Shown: positions 20,843-30,140, numbered from the stretch's first letter. The stretch: 64,000 nt of DNA from Pseudomonas allokribbensis (GCF_014863605.1 NZ_CP062252.1:4597001-4661000); one strand, 5' to 3'. Notes: a model not told the origin generated them from the letters alone. Made by a program: numbers and translations.

Positions 20843-22633
20843 ATGCCCACCACCGTCCGCATCGGATGCGCCAGCGCATTCTGGGGAGATACCTCGACCG
20901 CCGCCGCGCAGCTCGTGGCCGCGGGACAGCTGAATTATCTGGTGTTCGACTACCTGGCCGAAATCACCATGTCGATCATGGCCGGCGTCCGCATGAAGGA
21001 CCCGCAGGCAGGGTTTGCCGGCGATTTCATCGAAGTCCTGGCGCCCCTGCTGCCGCAACTGGCCGAACAGAAGATTCGCGTCATCAGCAATGCCGGCGGA
21101 GTCAATCCACAGGCCTGTGCCGCCGCCCTGCAAGCGGCCTGCGACAAGGCCGGCGTGGCGCTGAAAATCGCCGTGCTGTCGGGCGATGACCTGCAACCAC
21201 ACTTCAAACAGCTCGCCACCCAGGGCATCACGGAAATGTTCAGCGGCGCCCCGCTGCCGCCGATGTGCGTTTCGACCAACGCCTACCTCGGCGCACCGGG
21301 CATCGTCGAAGCCCTGCGCCTGGGCGCCGACATCGTCATCACCGGCCGCGTGGTCGACAGCGCAGTGGTCAGCGCCGCACTGGTGCATGAATTCGGCTGG
21401 TCGTGGCACGACTACGACAAACTCGCGCAAGCAGCCTTGGCCGGGCACATCATCGAATGTGGCGCACAGTGCACCGGCGGCAACTTCACCGATTGGCGCG
21501 ACGTACCCGATTACGAACACATCGGTTTTCCGATCGTCGAGGTCAGCACCGACGGCCAGTTCATCGTCAGCAAACCAGAAGGCTCCGGCGGACTGGTCAC
21601 GCCGCTGACCGTCGGCGAACAGATGCTTTACGAAATCGGCGATCCACAGGCCTATCTGTTGCCCGATGTGGTCTGCGACTTCAGTCAGGTCAAGCTTCAG
21701 CAGCAAGGCAAAAACGCAGTTCGCGTCCACGGCGCCAGAGGCTTGCCGCCCAGCGACAAATACAAGGTCAGTGCGACGTACCCGGACGGTTTCCGCTGCA
21801 CCGCCAGTTGCCTGATCGCCGGCATCGATGCGGTGGAAAAAGCCCGACGCGTCAGCCAGGCGATCATCGACAAGACTTCTGAAATGCTCGAGCAACGCGG
21901 CTGGGGCCCCTACAGCGAAACCCATATCGAACTGCTCGGCAGCGAAGCCACCTACGGCCCTCACGGCCAGCGTCGGGACAGCCGCGAAGTGGTGATCAAA
22001 CTCGCCGTGCGCCACCCGAACAAACAGGCCTTGATCCTGTTTTCCCGGGAAATCGCCCAGGCCGCCACCGGCATGGCGCCGGGGCTGACCGGCATCGTCG
22101 GCGGGCGGCCGACGGTGTATCCGCTGATCCGACTGTTCTCGTTCCTGATCGACAAAAGCGCCTGCAGCTTGCTGATCGACATTGCCGGCGAGCACCACCC
22201 GTTTGTCCTGCCCGCCTCGGCCACCCTCGACAGCGAGGATTTGCCCCTGCCCCACGAAACGCCCAAACCCCATGGCCGCGCCGACGCCAGCGTGCCGCTG
22301 GTGAAACTGGCGGTGGCGCGCTCCGGCGACAAGGGCAATCACAGCAACATCGGCGTCATGCCACGTCGCCCGGAGTACCTGCCGTGGATCGCCGAAGCGC
22401 TGACCCCGGCCGTGGTCGTCGACTGGATGAGCCATGTCCTCGACCCGATTCACGGCCGGGTCGAACGCTGGTATCTGCCGGGTACTCACAGCCTGAATTT
22501 CCTGCTGGAAAACGCCCTCGGCGGCGGTGGCGTGGCGAGCCTGCGCATCGACCCGCAGGGCAAAGCCTTCGCCCAACAATTGCTGGAAATCCAGATCCCG
22601 GTGCCACAGAGCATCGCCGAGCAGTTCGACTAG
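20843..22633 (+). CDS. atuA: Acyclic terpene utilisation protein AtuA
   Basis: A 596-residue DUF1446-type protein. The first about 450 residues are the AtuA core ([74 protein letters not shown]). The last about 100 residues ([25 protein letters not shown]...[24 protein letters not shown]) are the small C-terminal domain often joined to it. AtuA is needed for growth on citronellol in P. aeruginosa, but its exact reaction is unsettled. Start at 20843 is preferred (GGAG six bases before); ATG at 20837 is in frame. First gene of the operon; ten bases separate it from atuB. Confidence 0.93.
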   Translation: MPTTVRIGCASAFWGDTSTAAAQLVAAGQLNYLVFDYLAEITMSIMAGVRMKDPQAGFAGDFIEVLAPLLPQLAEQKIRVISNAGGVNPQACAAALQAACDKAGVALKIAVLSGDDLQPHFKQLATQGITEMFSGAPLPPMCVSTNAYLGAPGIVEALRLGADIVITGRVVDSAVVSAALVHEFGWSWHDYDKLAQAALAGHIIECGAQCTGGNFTDWRDVPDYEHIGFPIVEVSTDGQFIVSKPEGSGGLVTPLTVGEQMLYEIGDPQAYLLPDVVCDFSQVKLQQQGKNAVRVHGARGLPPSDKYKVSATYPDGFRCTASCLIAGIDAVEKARRVSQAIIDKTSEMLEQRGWGPYSETHIELLGSEATYGPHGQRRDSREVVIKLAVRHPNKQALILFSREIAQAATGMAPGLTGIVGGRPTVYPLIRLFSFLIDKSACSLLIDIAGEHHPFVLPASATLDSEDLPLPHETPKPHGRADASVPLVKLAVARSGDKGNHSNIGVMPRRPEYLPWIAEALTPAVVVDWMSHVLDPIHGRVERWYLPGTHSLNFLLENALGGGGVASLRIDPQGKAFAQQLLEIQIPVPQSIAEQFD

Positions 22634-22643
22634 AGGATTGTCC

Positions 22644-23513
22644 ATGGCATACGAATCGATTTTCAGGGCTGATCTGTTCAGCGGCCAGACCGTGATCGTC
22701 ACTGGCGGCGGCAGCGGCATCGGGCGTTGCACCGCCCATGAACTGGCCGCGCTCGGGGCCACCGTGGTGCTGGTCGGACGCAAACCGGAAAAGCTGCAAA
22801 CCGTTGCTGCCGAAATCGCCGAGGACGGTGGCCGGGCGCACTGGAGGGCTTGCGACATTCGTGACGAAGAAGCCGTGAAGACGCTGGTCGGCGAATTGAT
22901 CCGCGAACACGGGCCGATCCACGGACTGGTCAACAATGCCGGCGGCCAGTACCCGTCGCCCTTGGCCTCGATCAATCAGAAAGGCTTCGAAACCGTGCTG
23001 CGCACCAATCTGGTCGGCGGTTTCCTGATGGCTCGGGAAGTGTTCAATCAATCGATGAGCAAACACGGCGGCAGCATCGTCAACATGCTCGCCGACATGT
23101 GGGGCGGCATGCCCGGCATGGGCCACTCCGGCGCTGCCCGTTCGGGTATGGACAACTTCACCAAGACCGCGGCATTCGAATGGGGTTATGCCGGCGTTCG
23201 GGTTAACGCAGTGGCGCCGGGCTGGATCGCCTCCAGCGGCATGGACACTTACGAAGGCGCGTTCAAGGCGGTGATCCCGACCTTGCGCGAACATGTACCG
23301 CTCAAACGCATCGGCACCGAATCGGAGGTCAGCGCCGCGATTGTATTTCTGCTGAGCCCGGCGGCGTCGTTCATCAGCGGAAGCACGTTGCGCATCGATG
23401 GCGCGGCCAGCCTGGGCAGTCGCGCATGGCCGTTGCACAAGGCGACCCACAGCGAATCCTTCAACGGCTTCCACCGGGCCTATATGCCGGACGTCTTGAA
23501 GGACAAGGAGTAA
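22644..23513 (+). CDS. atuB: Short-chain dehydrogenase AtuB
   Basis: A 289-residue NAD(P)-dependent short-chain dehydrogenase. The Rossmann motif is TGGGSGIG and the NNAG motif is VNNAGGQYP. In the active site the usual YxxxK is changed: after SIVNMLADMWGGMPGMGHSGAARSGMDNFTKTAAFEWG there is no clear tyrosine in the Y-x-x-x-K position (HSGAARSG). That resembles the peroxisomal trans-2-enoyl-CoA reductase and 2,4-dienoyl-CoA reductase subgroup, which lacks the standard tyrosine. AtuB is assigned by position between atuA and atuC. Substrate presumably a terpenoid alcohol, aldehyde or enoyl-CoA. Confidence 0.88.
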   Translation: MAYESIFRADLFSGQTVIVTGGGSGIGRCTAHELAALGATVVLVGRKPEKLQTVAAEIAEDGGRAHWRACDIRDEEAVKTLVGELIREHGPIHGLVNNAGGQYPSPLASINQKGFETVLRTNLVGGFLMAREVFNQSMSKHGGSIVNMLADMWGGMPGMGHSGAARSGMDNFTKTAAFEWGYAGVRVNAVAPGWIASSGMDTYEGAFKAVIPTLREHVPLKRIGTESEVSAAIVFLLSPAASFISGSTLRIDGAASLGSRAWPLHKATHSESFNGFHRAYMPDVLKDKE

Positions 23514-23516
23514 GCC

Positions 23517-25133
23517 ATGCCGCAGATCCAGTCCCAGCTTGACCCGCACAGCGAAGCCTTTGCGCGCAACCGCACCGCCATGCTCGCGGCCATCGAGCAA
23601 GTCCAGCAGCTCGAACAGAACCTGCTGAACAAGGCCGCCGAAGCCAAACCGAAATTCGACAAGCGCGGACAACTGCTGCCCCGCGAACGCCTGAACCTGC
23701 TGCTCGACCCGGGAGCCCCCTTCCTCGAACTGGCGAGCCTGGCCGGCTACAAACTGCACGACGACAAGGACGGCAGCTCGGCCGGTGGCGGCTTGATTGC
23801 GGGCATTGGCTACGTTTCCGGCGTGCGGGCGCTGGTGGTGGCGAACAACAGCGCGATCAAGGGCGGGACGATTTCCCCGTCGGGTCTGAAAAAATCCCTG
23901 CGCCTGCAACAGATCGCCCAGGAAAACAAACTGCCGGTGATCACCCTCGCCGAAAGCGGTGGCGCCAACCTCAATTATGCGGCGGAGATTTTCGTCGAAG
24001 GCGCGCGCAGTTTTGCCAATCAGGCGCGGATGTCGGCCATGGGGCTGCCGCAGATCACCGTGGTGCACGGCTCGGCCACGGCCGGAGGTGCGTATCAGCC
24101 GGGGCTGTCGGATTACGTGGTGGTGGTGCGCGGCAAGGCCAAGCTGTTTCTCGCCGGTCCCCCTTTGCTCAAGGCGGCGACCGGCGAAGTGGCCACCGAC
24201 GAAGAACTGGGCGGCGCAGAGATGCACGCGCAAGTCGCCGGAACCGCCGAATATTTGGCCGAGAACGATGCCGACGGCGTGCGTCAGGTGCGGGAAATCA
24301 TCAGCCTGTTGAACTGGAACGAGCAGCTTCCGTGGCTGCCCGAACCGCAATTCAAAGAGCCGTTGTATCCCATCGACGAACTGCTGGGCCTGATCCCGGA
24401 CGATCCGAAAAAGCCCTACGACGTGCGTGAAATCATTGCGCGGATCGCCGATGAATCGCGTTTCATGGAGTTCAAGGGCGAGTTCGATCAGCAGACCGTT
24501 TGCGGCCACCTGAAAATTCAGGGCCGCGCCTGTGGCTTCATCGGCAACAACGGCCCGATCACACCCAATGGCGCGAGCAAGGCGGCGCAGTTCATTCAGC
24601 TGTGCGACCAGAGTCAGACACCCCTGCTGTTTTTCCACAACACCACCGGGTTCATGGTCGGCACCGAATCGGAACAGCACGGCGTGATCAAGCACGGCTC
24701 GAAACTGATCCAGGCCGTGGCCAATGCACGGGTGCCGAAACTGACCATCGTGGTCGGCGGCTCCTATGGCGCGGGCAACTATGCGATGTGCGGGCGCGGG
24801 CTCGATCCGCGCTTCATCTTCGCCTGGCCCAACAGCCGCACTGCGGTGATGGGTGGCGCCCAGGCCGGCAAGGTGCTGCGGATCGTCACCGAAGCCAAGC
24901 AGTTGAAAGACGGTCTGGTGCCCGACCCGAAGATGCTCGACATGCTGGAACAGGTCACCGCGCAGAAACTCGACAGCCAGTCCACCGCCCTCTACGGCAG
25001 CGCCAACCTGTGGGACGACGGGCTGATCGATCCACGCGACACCCGCACCCTGCTCGGTTACCTGCTGGACATCTGCCACGAAGCCGACATCCGCACGCTG
25101 GCCCCCAACAGCTTCGGCGTCAGCCGGTTCTGA
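23517..25133 (+). CDS. atuC: Geranyl-CoA carboxylase beta subunit (carboxyltransferase) AtuC
   Basis: A 538-residue carboxyltransferase that moves CO2 from biotin on AtuF to geranyl-CoA. Both crotonase-fold halves are present: the acyl-CoA side (GGGLIAGIGYVSGVRALVVANNSAIKGG; ESGGANLNYAAE; GSATAGGAYQPGLSD) and the biotin side (FHNTTGFMVGTESEQHG; GGSYGAGNYAMCGRGLDPRF; SRTAVMGGAQAGKVL). Where methylcrotonyl-CoA carboxylases usually have FFNQARMSA, this protein has SFANQARMSA, a bulky-to-small change that could suit the longer geranyl chain. Four bases after atuB. Methylcrotonyl-CoA carboxylase is the alternative, but the AtuA and TetR context argues against it. Confidence 0.9.
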   Translation: MPQIQSQLDPHSEAFARNRTAMLAAIEQVQQLEQNLLNKAAEAKPKFDKRGQLLPRERLNLLLDPGAPFLELASLAGYKLHDDKDGSSAGGGLIAGIGYVSGVRALVVANNSAIKGGTISPSGLKKSLRLQQIAQENKLPVITLAESGGANLNYAAEIFVEGARSFANQARMSAMGLPQITVVHGSATAGGAYQPGLSDYVVVVRGKAKLFLAGPPLLKAATGEVATDEELGGAEMHAQVAGTAEYLAENDADGVRQVREIISLLNWNEQLPWLPEPQFKEPLYPIDELLGLIPDDPKKPYDVREIIARIADESRFMEFKGEFDQQTVCGHLKIQGRACGFIGNNGPITPNGASKAAQFIQLCDQSQTPLLFFHNTTGFMVGTESEQHGVIKHGSKLIQAVANARVPKLTIVVGGSYGAGNYAMCGRGLDPRFIFAWPNSRTAVMGGAQAGKVLRIVTEAKQLKDGLVPDPKMLDMLEQVTAQKLDSQSTALYGSANLWDDGLIDPRDTRTLLGYLLDICHEADIRTLAPNSFGVSRF

Positions 25134-25162
25134 TTGCCACGGACTCAAGGAGAACAATAAAA

Positions 25163-26320
25163 ATGATCTTCACCCCGGAACACGAAGCCCTGCGCCGCAC
25201 CGTCCGCCAATTCGTCGAGCACGAGATCAACCCGCACGTCGATGAATGGGAAAAGGCCGGGCGCTTTCCGATCCACGAGATTTTCCGCAAGGCCGGCGAC
25301 CTCGGCCTGTTGGGGATTTCCAAGCCGGAAAAATTCGGCGGCATGGGCCTGGATTACAGCTATTCGATCGTCGCCGCCGAAGAGTTCGGCACCATCCATT
25401 GCGGCGGCATTCCGATGTCGATCGGCGTGCAAACCGACATGTGCACCCCGGCCCTCGCCCGCTTCGGCTCCGATGAATTGCGCGACGAATTCCTGCGCCC
25501 GGCCATTACCGGCGAGCAAGTCGGCTGCATCGGCGTCTCGGAAGTCGGCGCCGGCTCCGATGTCGCCGGGCTCAAGACCACCGCGCGCAAGGACGGCGAC
25601 GACTACGTGATCAACGGCAGCAAGATGTGGATCACCAACTCGCCGAGCGCCGACTTCATCTGCCTGCTGGCCAACACTTCGGACGACAAACCGCACGTCA
25701 ACAAGTCGCTGATCATGGTGCCGATGAACACGCCGGGCATCAGCCTCAGTTCGCATCTGGACAAGCTCGGCATGCGCAGCTCGGAAACCGCCCAGGTGTT
25801 TTTCGACAACGTGCGCGTGCCCCAGCGCAATCGCATCGGCCATGAAGGCGCCGGGTTCATGATGCAGATGCTGCAGTTCCAGGAGGAACGCCTGTTCGGT
25901 GCGGCCAACATGATCAAGGGCCTGGAATACTGCGTCGACAGCACCATCGAGTATTGCAAGGAGCGCAAGACCTTCGGCAATGCGCTGATCGACAATCAGG
26001 TGATCCACTTCCGTCTCGCCGAATTGCAGACCGAAATCGAATGCCTGCGGGCACTGGTCTATCAAGCCACCGAGCAATATGTGAAGGGCCAGGACGTCAC
26101 CCGACTGGCCTCGATGGCCAAGCTCAAGGCCGGGCGTCTCGGTCGCGAAGTCAGCGACAGCTGCCTGCAATATTGGGGCGGCATGGGCTTCATGTGGGAC
26201 AACCCGGTGGCCCGCGCCTACCGCGACGTGCGGCTGGTGTCGATTGGCGGCGGCGCCGACGAAATCATGCTGGGGATCATCTGCAAACTGATGGGCATCC
26301 TGCCGGGGAAAAAGAAATGA
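25163..26320 (+). CDS. atuD: Citronellyl-CoA dehydrogenase AtuD (acyl-CoA dehydrogenase)
   Basis: A 385-residue FAD-dependent acyl-CoA dehydrogenase, proposed to oxidise citronellyl-CoA to geranyl-CoA. Family segments: GCIGVSEVGAGSDVAGLKTTA (FAD/substrate), MWITNSPSADFICLLA, and ERKTFGNALIDNQVIHFRLAEL. The usual C-terminal catalytic glutamate position carries Gly (SIGGGADEIM), whereas a Glu stands at about residue 242 in EERLFGAANMI, as in isovaleryl-CoA dehydrogenase. That fits a 3-methyl-branched substrate. ATG at 25163 follows AAGGAG. The stop overlaps the atuE start (ATGA). Confidence 0.92.
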   Translation: MIFTPEHEALRRTVRQFVEHEINPHVDEWEKAGRFPIHEIFRKAGDLGLLGISKPEKFGGMGLDYSYSIVAAEEFGTIHCGGIPMSIGVQTDMCTPALARFGSDELRDEFLRPAITGEQVGCIGVSEVGAGSDVAGLKTTARKDGDDYVINGSKMWITNSPSADFICLLANTSDDKPHVNKSLIMVPMNTPGISLSSHLDKLGMRSSETAQVFFDNVRVPQRNRIGHEGAGFMMQMLQFQEERLFGAANMIKGLEYCVDSTIEYCKERKTFGNALIDNQVIHFRLAELQTEIECLRALVYQATEQYVKGQDVTRLASMAKLKAGRLGREVSDSCLQYWGGMGFMWDNPVARAYRDVRLVSIGGGADEIMLGIICKLMGILPGKKK

Positions 26321-27114
26321 GCACCCTGCCCGATTGCCAGACGCTGTTGCTGGAGCCGCATAACGGCGTGCTGCACATCACCCTCAATCGCCCGGAAAGC
26401 CGCAACGCCATGAGCCTGCAAATGGTCGCCGAACTGCGCGCAGTGCTGGCCGCCGTGCGCGATGACCGCAGCGTTCGCGCGCTGGTGCTCAGCGGCGCCG
26501 GCGGGCATTTCTGTGCCGGTGGCGACATCAAGGACATGGCCAACGCCCGCGCTCAGGGCAGCGATGCCTATCGCGAGTTGAACCGCACTTTCGGGTCGTT
26601 GCTGGAAGAAGCGCAGCACACGCCGCAAGTGCTGATCACCGTGTTGCAGGGCGCGGTGCTCGGGGGCGGTTTCGGACTGGCGTGCGTAAGCGATATCGCG
26701 ATGGCCGATCATCAGGCGCAATTCGGTCTGCCGGAAACCAGCCTCGGCCTGTTGCCGGCGCAGATCGCACCGTTTGTGGTGCAGCGCATCGGCCTCACTG
26801 AAGCCCGCCGCCTGGCCCTGACCGCCGCGCGTTTTGACGGCCATCAGGCGCGGCGCCTGGGGCTGGTGCATTTTGTCGAGCAGGATCCCCAGGCACTGGC
26901 CGAACGGCTGGATGAAGTGCTGCAACATGTCCTGTGCTGCGCCCCCGAAGCGAATGCGGCTACCAAGAAATTACTGCTGGCCAGCACCGGCCAACCGTCG
27001 AGCGAATTGCTGGATGAAGCGGCGCAGTGGTTCAGCGAAGCCGTGACCGGTGCCGAAGGTATCGAAGGCACGATGGCGTTTGTGCAAAAACGCAAACCCG
27101 GATGGAGCACCTGA
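26317..27114 (+). CDS. atuE: Isohexenylglutaconyl-CoA hydratase AtuE
   Basis: A 265-residue enoyl-CoA hydratase/crotonase-fold enzyme. Oxyanion-hole segments are GHFCAGGDIKDM and GAVLGGGFGLACVSDIAMAD, and the catalytic Glu is likely in LPETSLGLLPAQIAPFV. In the atu pathway AtuE hydrates isohexenylglutaconyl-CoA, the product of geranyl-CoA carboxylation. Translation is coupled to atuD by an ATGA overlap. A 64-base gap with a REP-like element separates it from atuF, unusually wide for this operon. Confidence 0.9.
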   Translation: MSTLPDCQTLLLEPHNGVLHITLNRPESRNAMSLQMVAELRAVLAAVRDDRSVRALVLSGAGGHFCAGGDIKDMANARAQGSDAYRELNRTFGSLLEEAQHTPQVLITVLQGAVLGGGFGLACVSDIAMADHQAQFGLPETSLGLLPAQIAPFVVQRIGLTEARRLALTAARFDGHQARRLGLVHFVEQDPQALAERLDEVLQHVLCCAPEANAATKKLLLASTGQPSSELLDEAAQWFSEAVTGAEGIEGTMAFVQKRKPGWST

Positions 27115-27116
27115 CC

Positions 27117-27144
27117 TTGTGGGAGCGAGCTCGCGATAAGGCCC
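27117..27144. repeat. REP-like element inside the atu operon
   Basis: TTGTGGGAGCGAGCTCGCGA is the core of the common Pseudomonas REP sequence; it contains the perfect palindrome GCGAGCTCGC (27125-27134). It sits between atuE and atuF. Confidence 0.75.
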
Positions 27145-27178
27145 TCCAATCCACCGCCAACATTCAGGAAAAACCACC

Positions 27179-29140
27179 ATGCCCGCCCTCCACAAAATCC
27201 TGATCGCCAACCGCGGTGAAATCGCCTGCCGCATCCAGCGCACTGCCCAGGCCCTCGGCTATCGCACCGTCGCGGTGTTCAGCGACGCCGACGCCGATGC
27301 GCTGCATGTCCAAATGGCGGACGAGGCCGTGAACATCGGCCCGGCGCCAGTGCAACAGTCCTACCTGAACATCCCGGCCATCCTCGACGCCGCCCGGCGC
27401 AGCGGTGCCGACGCGATCCATCCCGGTTATGGCTTCCTTTCGGAAAACGCAGGGTTCGCCCGAGCCTGCGAACAGGCCGGCCTGACCTTCATTGGTCCCA
27501 GCGTCGAAGCCATCGAACTGATGGGCAGCAAACGCCAGTCGAAAATTGCCATGCTCGCTGCCGGGGTGCCGTGCATCGCCGGCTATCAAGGCGCCGAGCA
27601 GGACGACGCGACCCTTACGCGCGAAGCCGAACGCATCGGTTATCCGCTGATGATCAAGGCCAGCGCCGGCGGTGGCGGACGCGGCATGCGCCTGGTGCAT
27701 CACGCCGAGGAGCTGGCGGCGCAATTACGCACCGCCCGCTCCGAAGCCTTGAACGGTTTCGGCAGCGACGAACTGATCCTCGAACAGGCGTTGATCGAAC
27801 CGCGCCACGTCGAAGTGCAGTTGTTCGGCGATCACCACGGCAACCTGATCTACCTCGGCGAGCGCGATTGTTCGATCCAGCGTCGCCATCAGAAAGTCAT
27901 CGAAGAAGCACCGTGCCCGGTAATGACCGAAGAACTGCGTCAGGCGATGGGCGAAGCGGCGCTCAAGGCCGGACGTGCGGTGAACTATGTGGGCGCCGGC
28001 ACCGTGGAGTTTCTCCTCGACGCCCGAGGCCAGTTCTACTTTCTGGAAATGAACACCCGGCTGCAGGTCGAGCATCCGGTAACCGAGTTGATCACGGGGC
28101 TGGACCTGGTGGCGTGGCAACTTTTGGTTGCCGAGGGCCAGCCGCTGCCGCTGACGCAAGCACAAGTCAAACTCGATGGCCACGCCATGGAGGTGCGCCT
28201 CTACGCCGAGGATCCGGCCCAGGGATTTCTGCCGCAGACCGACCGTGTCGAAGCCTGGGAACCGGCACTGAATCGGGGTGCGCGGATTGATCATGGGCTG
28301 ATCGAAGGTCAGTCGATCTCACCGTTCTACGACCCGATGCTCGGCAAACTGATCGCCCACGGCGCGACCCGCGAAGAGGCCCGGCGCAAACTGTTGTGCG
28401 CGGTGCAGGACAGCGTGTTGCTCGGCGTGCAGAGCAATCAGCGACTGCTCGCCAGTCTGTTGCAGCATCCGCAGTTCATCAGCGGCGAATTCAGCACCGG
28501 GTTTATCCCGCAACACTTCGCCGACCATCCATGCCTGCACCCGCATACACCGAGTGCGGAAGAACTCGCAGTCGCGGCGTTGCTGTTTTATCAATCCTGC
28601 GCCGGGGCGCATCGTTCACCCTTGGCCGGTTGGCGCAACAATGCCGGGGCACCATTGCACTATCGGCTGGGTCTCGACGACCAGGCGTGGAGCGTGCAGT
28701 TGCTCGCCGCCCCGGACGGCATCGTTCGGGTTCAGGTGGCTGAACGTGCCTTCGAACTGAAGCTCATCGAATACAACGAACGCTCGATAACCCTCGAAAT
28801 CGAAGGCCTGCGCCGGCGCCACGCCTATCGGCTGCACGACGACCAGCTCTGGCTGTTCACCCATCCCGGCAGCCTGCGTCTGGTGGATCGAACTCATGCC
28901 GTGATCGACAGTCAGACCAGCGTCAGCACCGGCACCTTGAAAGCCCCGATGGATGGCGCAATCATCGACGTGCTTGTCAGCGAAGGCAGTCCGGTCAGCA
29001 AAGGCCAACTGCTGGTGGTGTTGGAAGCGATGAAAATGGAGCACCCGCTCAAGGCCGGCATCGATGGCGTGCTCAAGCGGGTGCAGGTCAAGGTCGGCGA
29101 TCAGGTCAAAAATCGTCAGGTTCTGTTGCAGGTCGAGTAG
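27179..29140 (+). CDS. atuF: Geranyl-CoA carboxylase alpha subunit (biotin carboxylase + biotin carrier) AtuF
   Basis: A 653-residue subunit that carboxylates its own biotin with ATP and bicarbonate. Biotin carboxylase domain about 1-450: KILIANRGEIACRIQRTA, IHPGYGFLSENAGFA, the glycine-rich ATP loop KASAGGGGRGMRLVH, and FLEMNTRLQVEHPVTE. A middle linker domain follows. The C-terminal biotinyl domain has the biotin lysine at about 619 in EAMKMEH. It pairs with AtuC. It is the last atu gene; homologues of atuG and atuH do not follow, and the next gene is unrelated. Confidence 0.92.
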   Translation: MPALHKILIANRGEIACRIQRTAQALGYRTVAVFSDADADALHVQMADEAVNIGPAPVQQSYLNIPAILDAARRSGADAIHPGYGFLSENAGFARACEQAGLTFIGPSVEAIELMGSKRQSKIAMLAAGVPCIAGYQGAEQDDATLTREAERIGYPLMIKASAGGGGRGMRLVHHAEELAAQLRTARSEALNGFGSDELILEQALIEPRHVEVQLFGDHHGNLIYLGERDCSIQRRHQKVIEEAPCPVMTEELRQAMGEAALKAGRAVNYVGAGTVEFLLDARGQFYFLEMNTRLQVEHPVTELITGLDLVAWQLLVAEGQPLPLTQAQVKLDGHAMEVRLYAEDPAQGFLPQTDRVEAWEPALNRGARIDHGLIEGQSISPFYDPMLGKLIAHGATREEARRKLLCAVQDSVLLGVQSNQRLLASLLQHPQFISGEFSTGFIPQHFADHPCLHPHTPSAEELAVAALLFYQSCAGAHRSPLAGWRNNAGAPLHYRLGLDDQAWSVQLLAAPDGIVRVQVAERAFELKLIEYNERSITLEIEGLRRRHAYRLHDDQLWLFTHPGSLRLVDRTHAVIDSQTSVSTGTLKAPMDGAIIDVLVSEGSPVSKGQLLVVLEAMKMEHPLKAGIDGVLKRVQVKVGDQVKNRQVLLQVE

Positions 29141-29209
29141 TCGCCGCGCGCATCCGCAAGGTTTGACTACGCTCTGAATAATCAGGACGCGGAAATCAGG
29201 AACCCTGCG

Positions 29210-29752
29210 ATGCCCCATTGGCTGGTCATTGATCTGGAAGCCACCACCGATGAAGGTGGCTGGCCGGTTACGGAAATGGAGATCATCGAGATTGGCGCCA
29301 CCCTGGTGGACCGTGCCGGTCGCGAGCAGGATCACTTTCAACGCTTCGTCAAACCGATGCGTCGGCCACTGCTGACGCCGTTCTGTCGTGAGCTCACGCA
29401 TATCACTCAGGCCAACATCGACGCGGCGCAACCGCTGACCGACGTCTGGCCGGCGTTCGAGCGCTGGCTCGGTCAGCACCAGACACGCCTTGAAGGCTGG
29501 GCCAGCTGGGGCGATTACGACCGCAAGCAATTGCTTCAGGAATGGCAGCGCCTGCAACTCGACAGCGCCCTTAGCCGCGTGCCGCACATGAACCTCAAAC
29601 AACGCTTTGCCAAGGCCCGACGCCTCGAACGGCCTCTGGGACTCAATGGCGCCCTGCAACTGGCGGGCATGCAGTTCACCGGTCAGCAGCATCGAGCACT
29701 GGAAGATGCGCGTAATACCGCCCGATTATTACCGCTGGTGCTGCCGCTCTAG
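29210..29752 (+). CDS. DEDDh 3'-5' exonuclease (ERI1/KapD-like)
   Basis: A 180-residue single-domain exonuclease. The metal-binding acidic residues lie in IDLEATTDEGG (Asp8, Glu10), the middle Asp in the SWGDYDRKQLL segment, and the HxAxxDxxN motif is HRALEDARNTARLL. This is the DEDDh pattern of ERI-1, KapD and small RNase T-like enzymes, which trim 3' ends of RNA or DNA. The target here is not known. It follows atuF by 69 bases on the same strand but has no link to terpene use, so read-through is possible but not meaningful. ATG at 29210 has AGGA eight bases before. Confidence 0.85.
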   Translation: MPHWLVIDLEATTDEGGWPVTEMEIIEIGATLVDRAGREQDHFQRFVKPMRRPLLTPFCRELTHITQANIDAAQPLTDVWPAFERWLGQHQTRLEGWASWGDYDRKQLLQEWQRLQLDSALSRVPHMNLKQRFAKARRLERPLGLNGALQLAGMQFTGQQHRALEDARNTARLLPLVLPL

Positions 29753-29833
29753 CGCAGGTGACGGCGCCCTGAGCCTTGTGCATACTGGCCGACCTTTTTG
29801 ACCCTTTTAAGCCCTTTTCGAGAGGAATCGCCC

Positions 29834-30118
29834 ATGTTTAAAGTCAACGAGTACTTCGACGGCACCGTCAAGTCGATCGCCTTTGGCACAGCTGAAGGTC
29901 CTGCGACCATCGGCGTCATGGCCCCGGGCGAATACGAATTCGGCACCAGCCAGCGTGAAATCATGCACGTGGTGTCCGGCGCACTGACCGTCAAACTGCC
30001 GGACAGCAGTGACTGGGAAACCTTCGCTGCAGGCAGCCAGTTCAACGTGCCAGCCAACAGCAAGTTCCAGCTGAAAGTGGCCGTCGACACCGCTTACCTG
30101 TGCGAATACCGCGGCTGA
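29834..30118 (+). CDS. ppnP: Pyrimidine/purine nucleoside phosphorylase PpnP
   Basis: A 94-residue small cupin (formerly DUF1255, YaiE). Enzymes of this family split many nucleosides with phosphate to the free base and (deoxy)ribose-1-phosphate. The full-length family pattern is visible: [56 protein letters not shown]...NSKFQLKV...YLCEY. The length is standard. GAGAGGAA lies before the ATG. A good terminator follows. Single gene. Confidence 0.95.
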   Translation: MFKVNEYFDGTVKSIAFGTAEGPATIGVMAPGEYEFGTSQREIMHVVSGALTVKLPDSSDWETFAAGSQFNVPANSKFQLKVAVDTAYLCEYRG

Positions 30119-30140
30119 AACCACGGTTTCCTGCGGCAAT

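Noticed and set aside
22356..25157. Long minus-strand frames (933 and 719 codons) antisense to the atu genes
   Set aside because: They are shadows of atuA-atuC in a high-GC frame; the plus-strand genes have complete enzyme motifs.
20843..29140. Leucine/isovalerate (liu) operon as identity for the carboxylase cluster
   Set aside because: AtuA, a TetR regulator with atu-type operators, and the lack of an HMG-CoA lyase and MerR-type LiuR favour atu.
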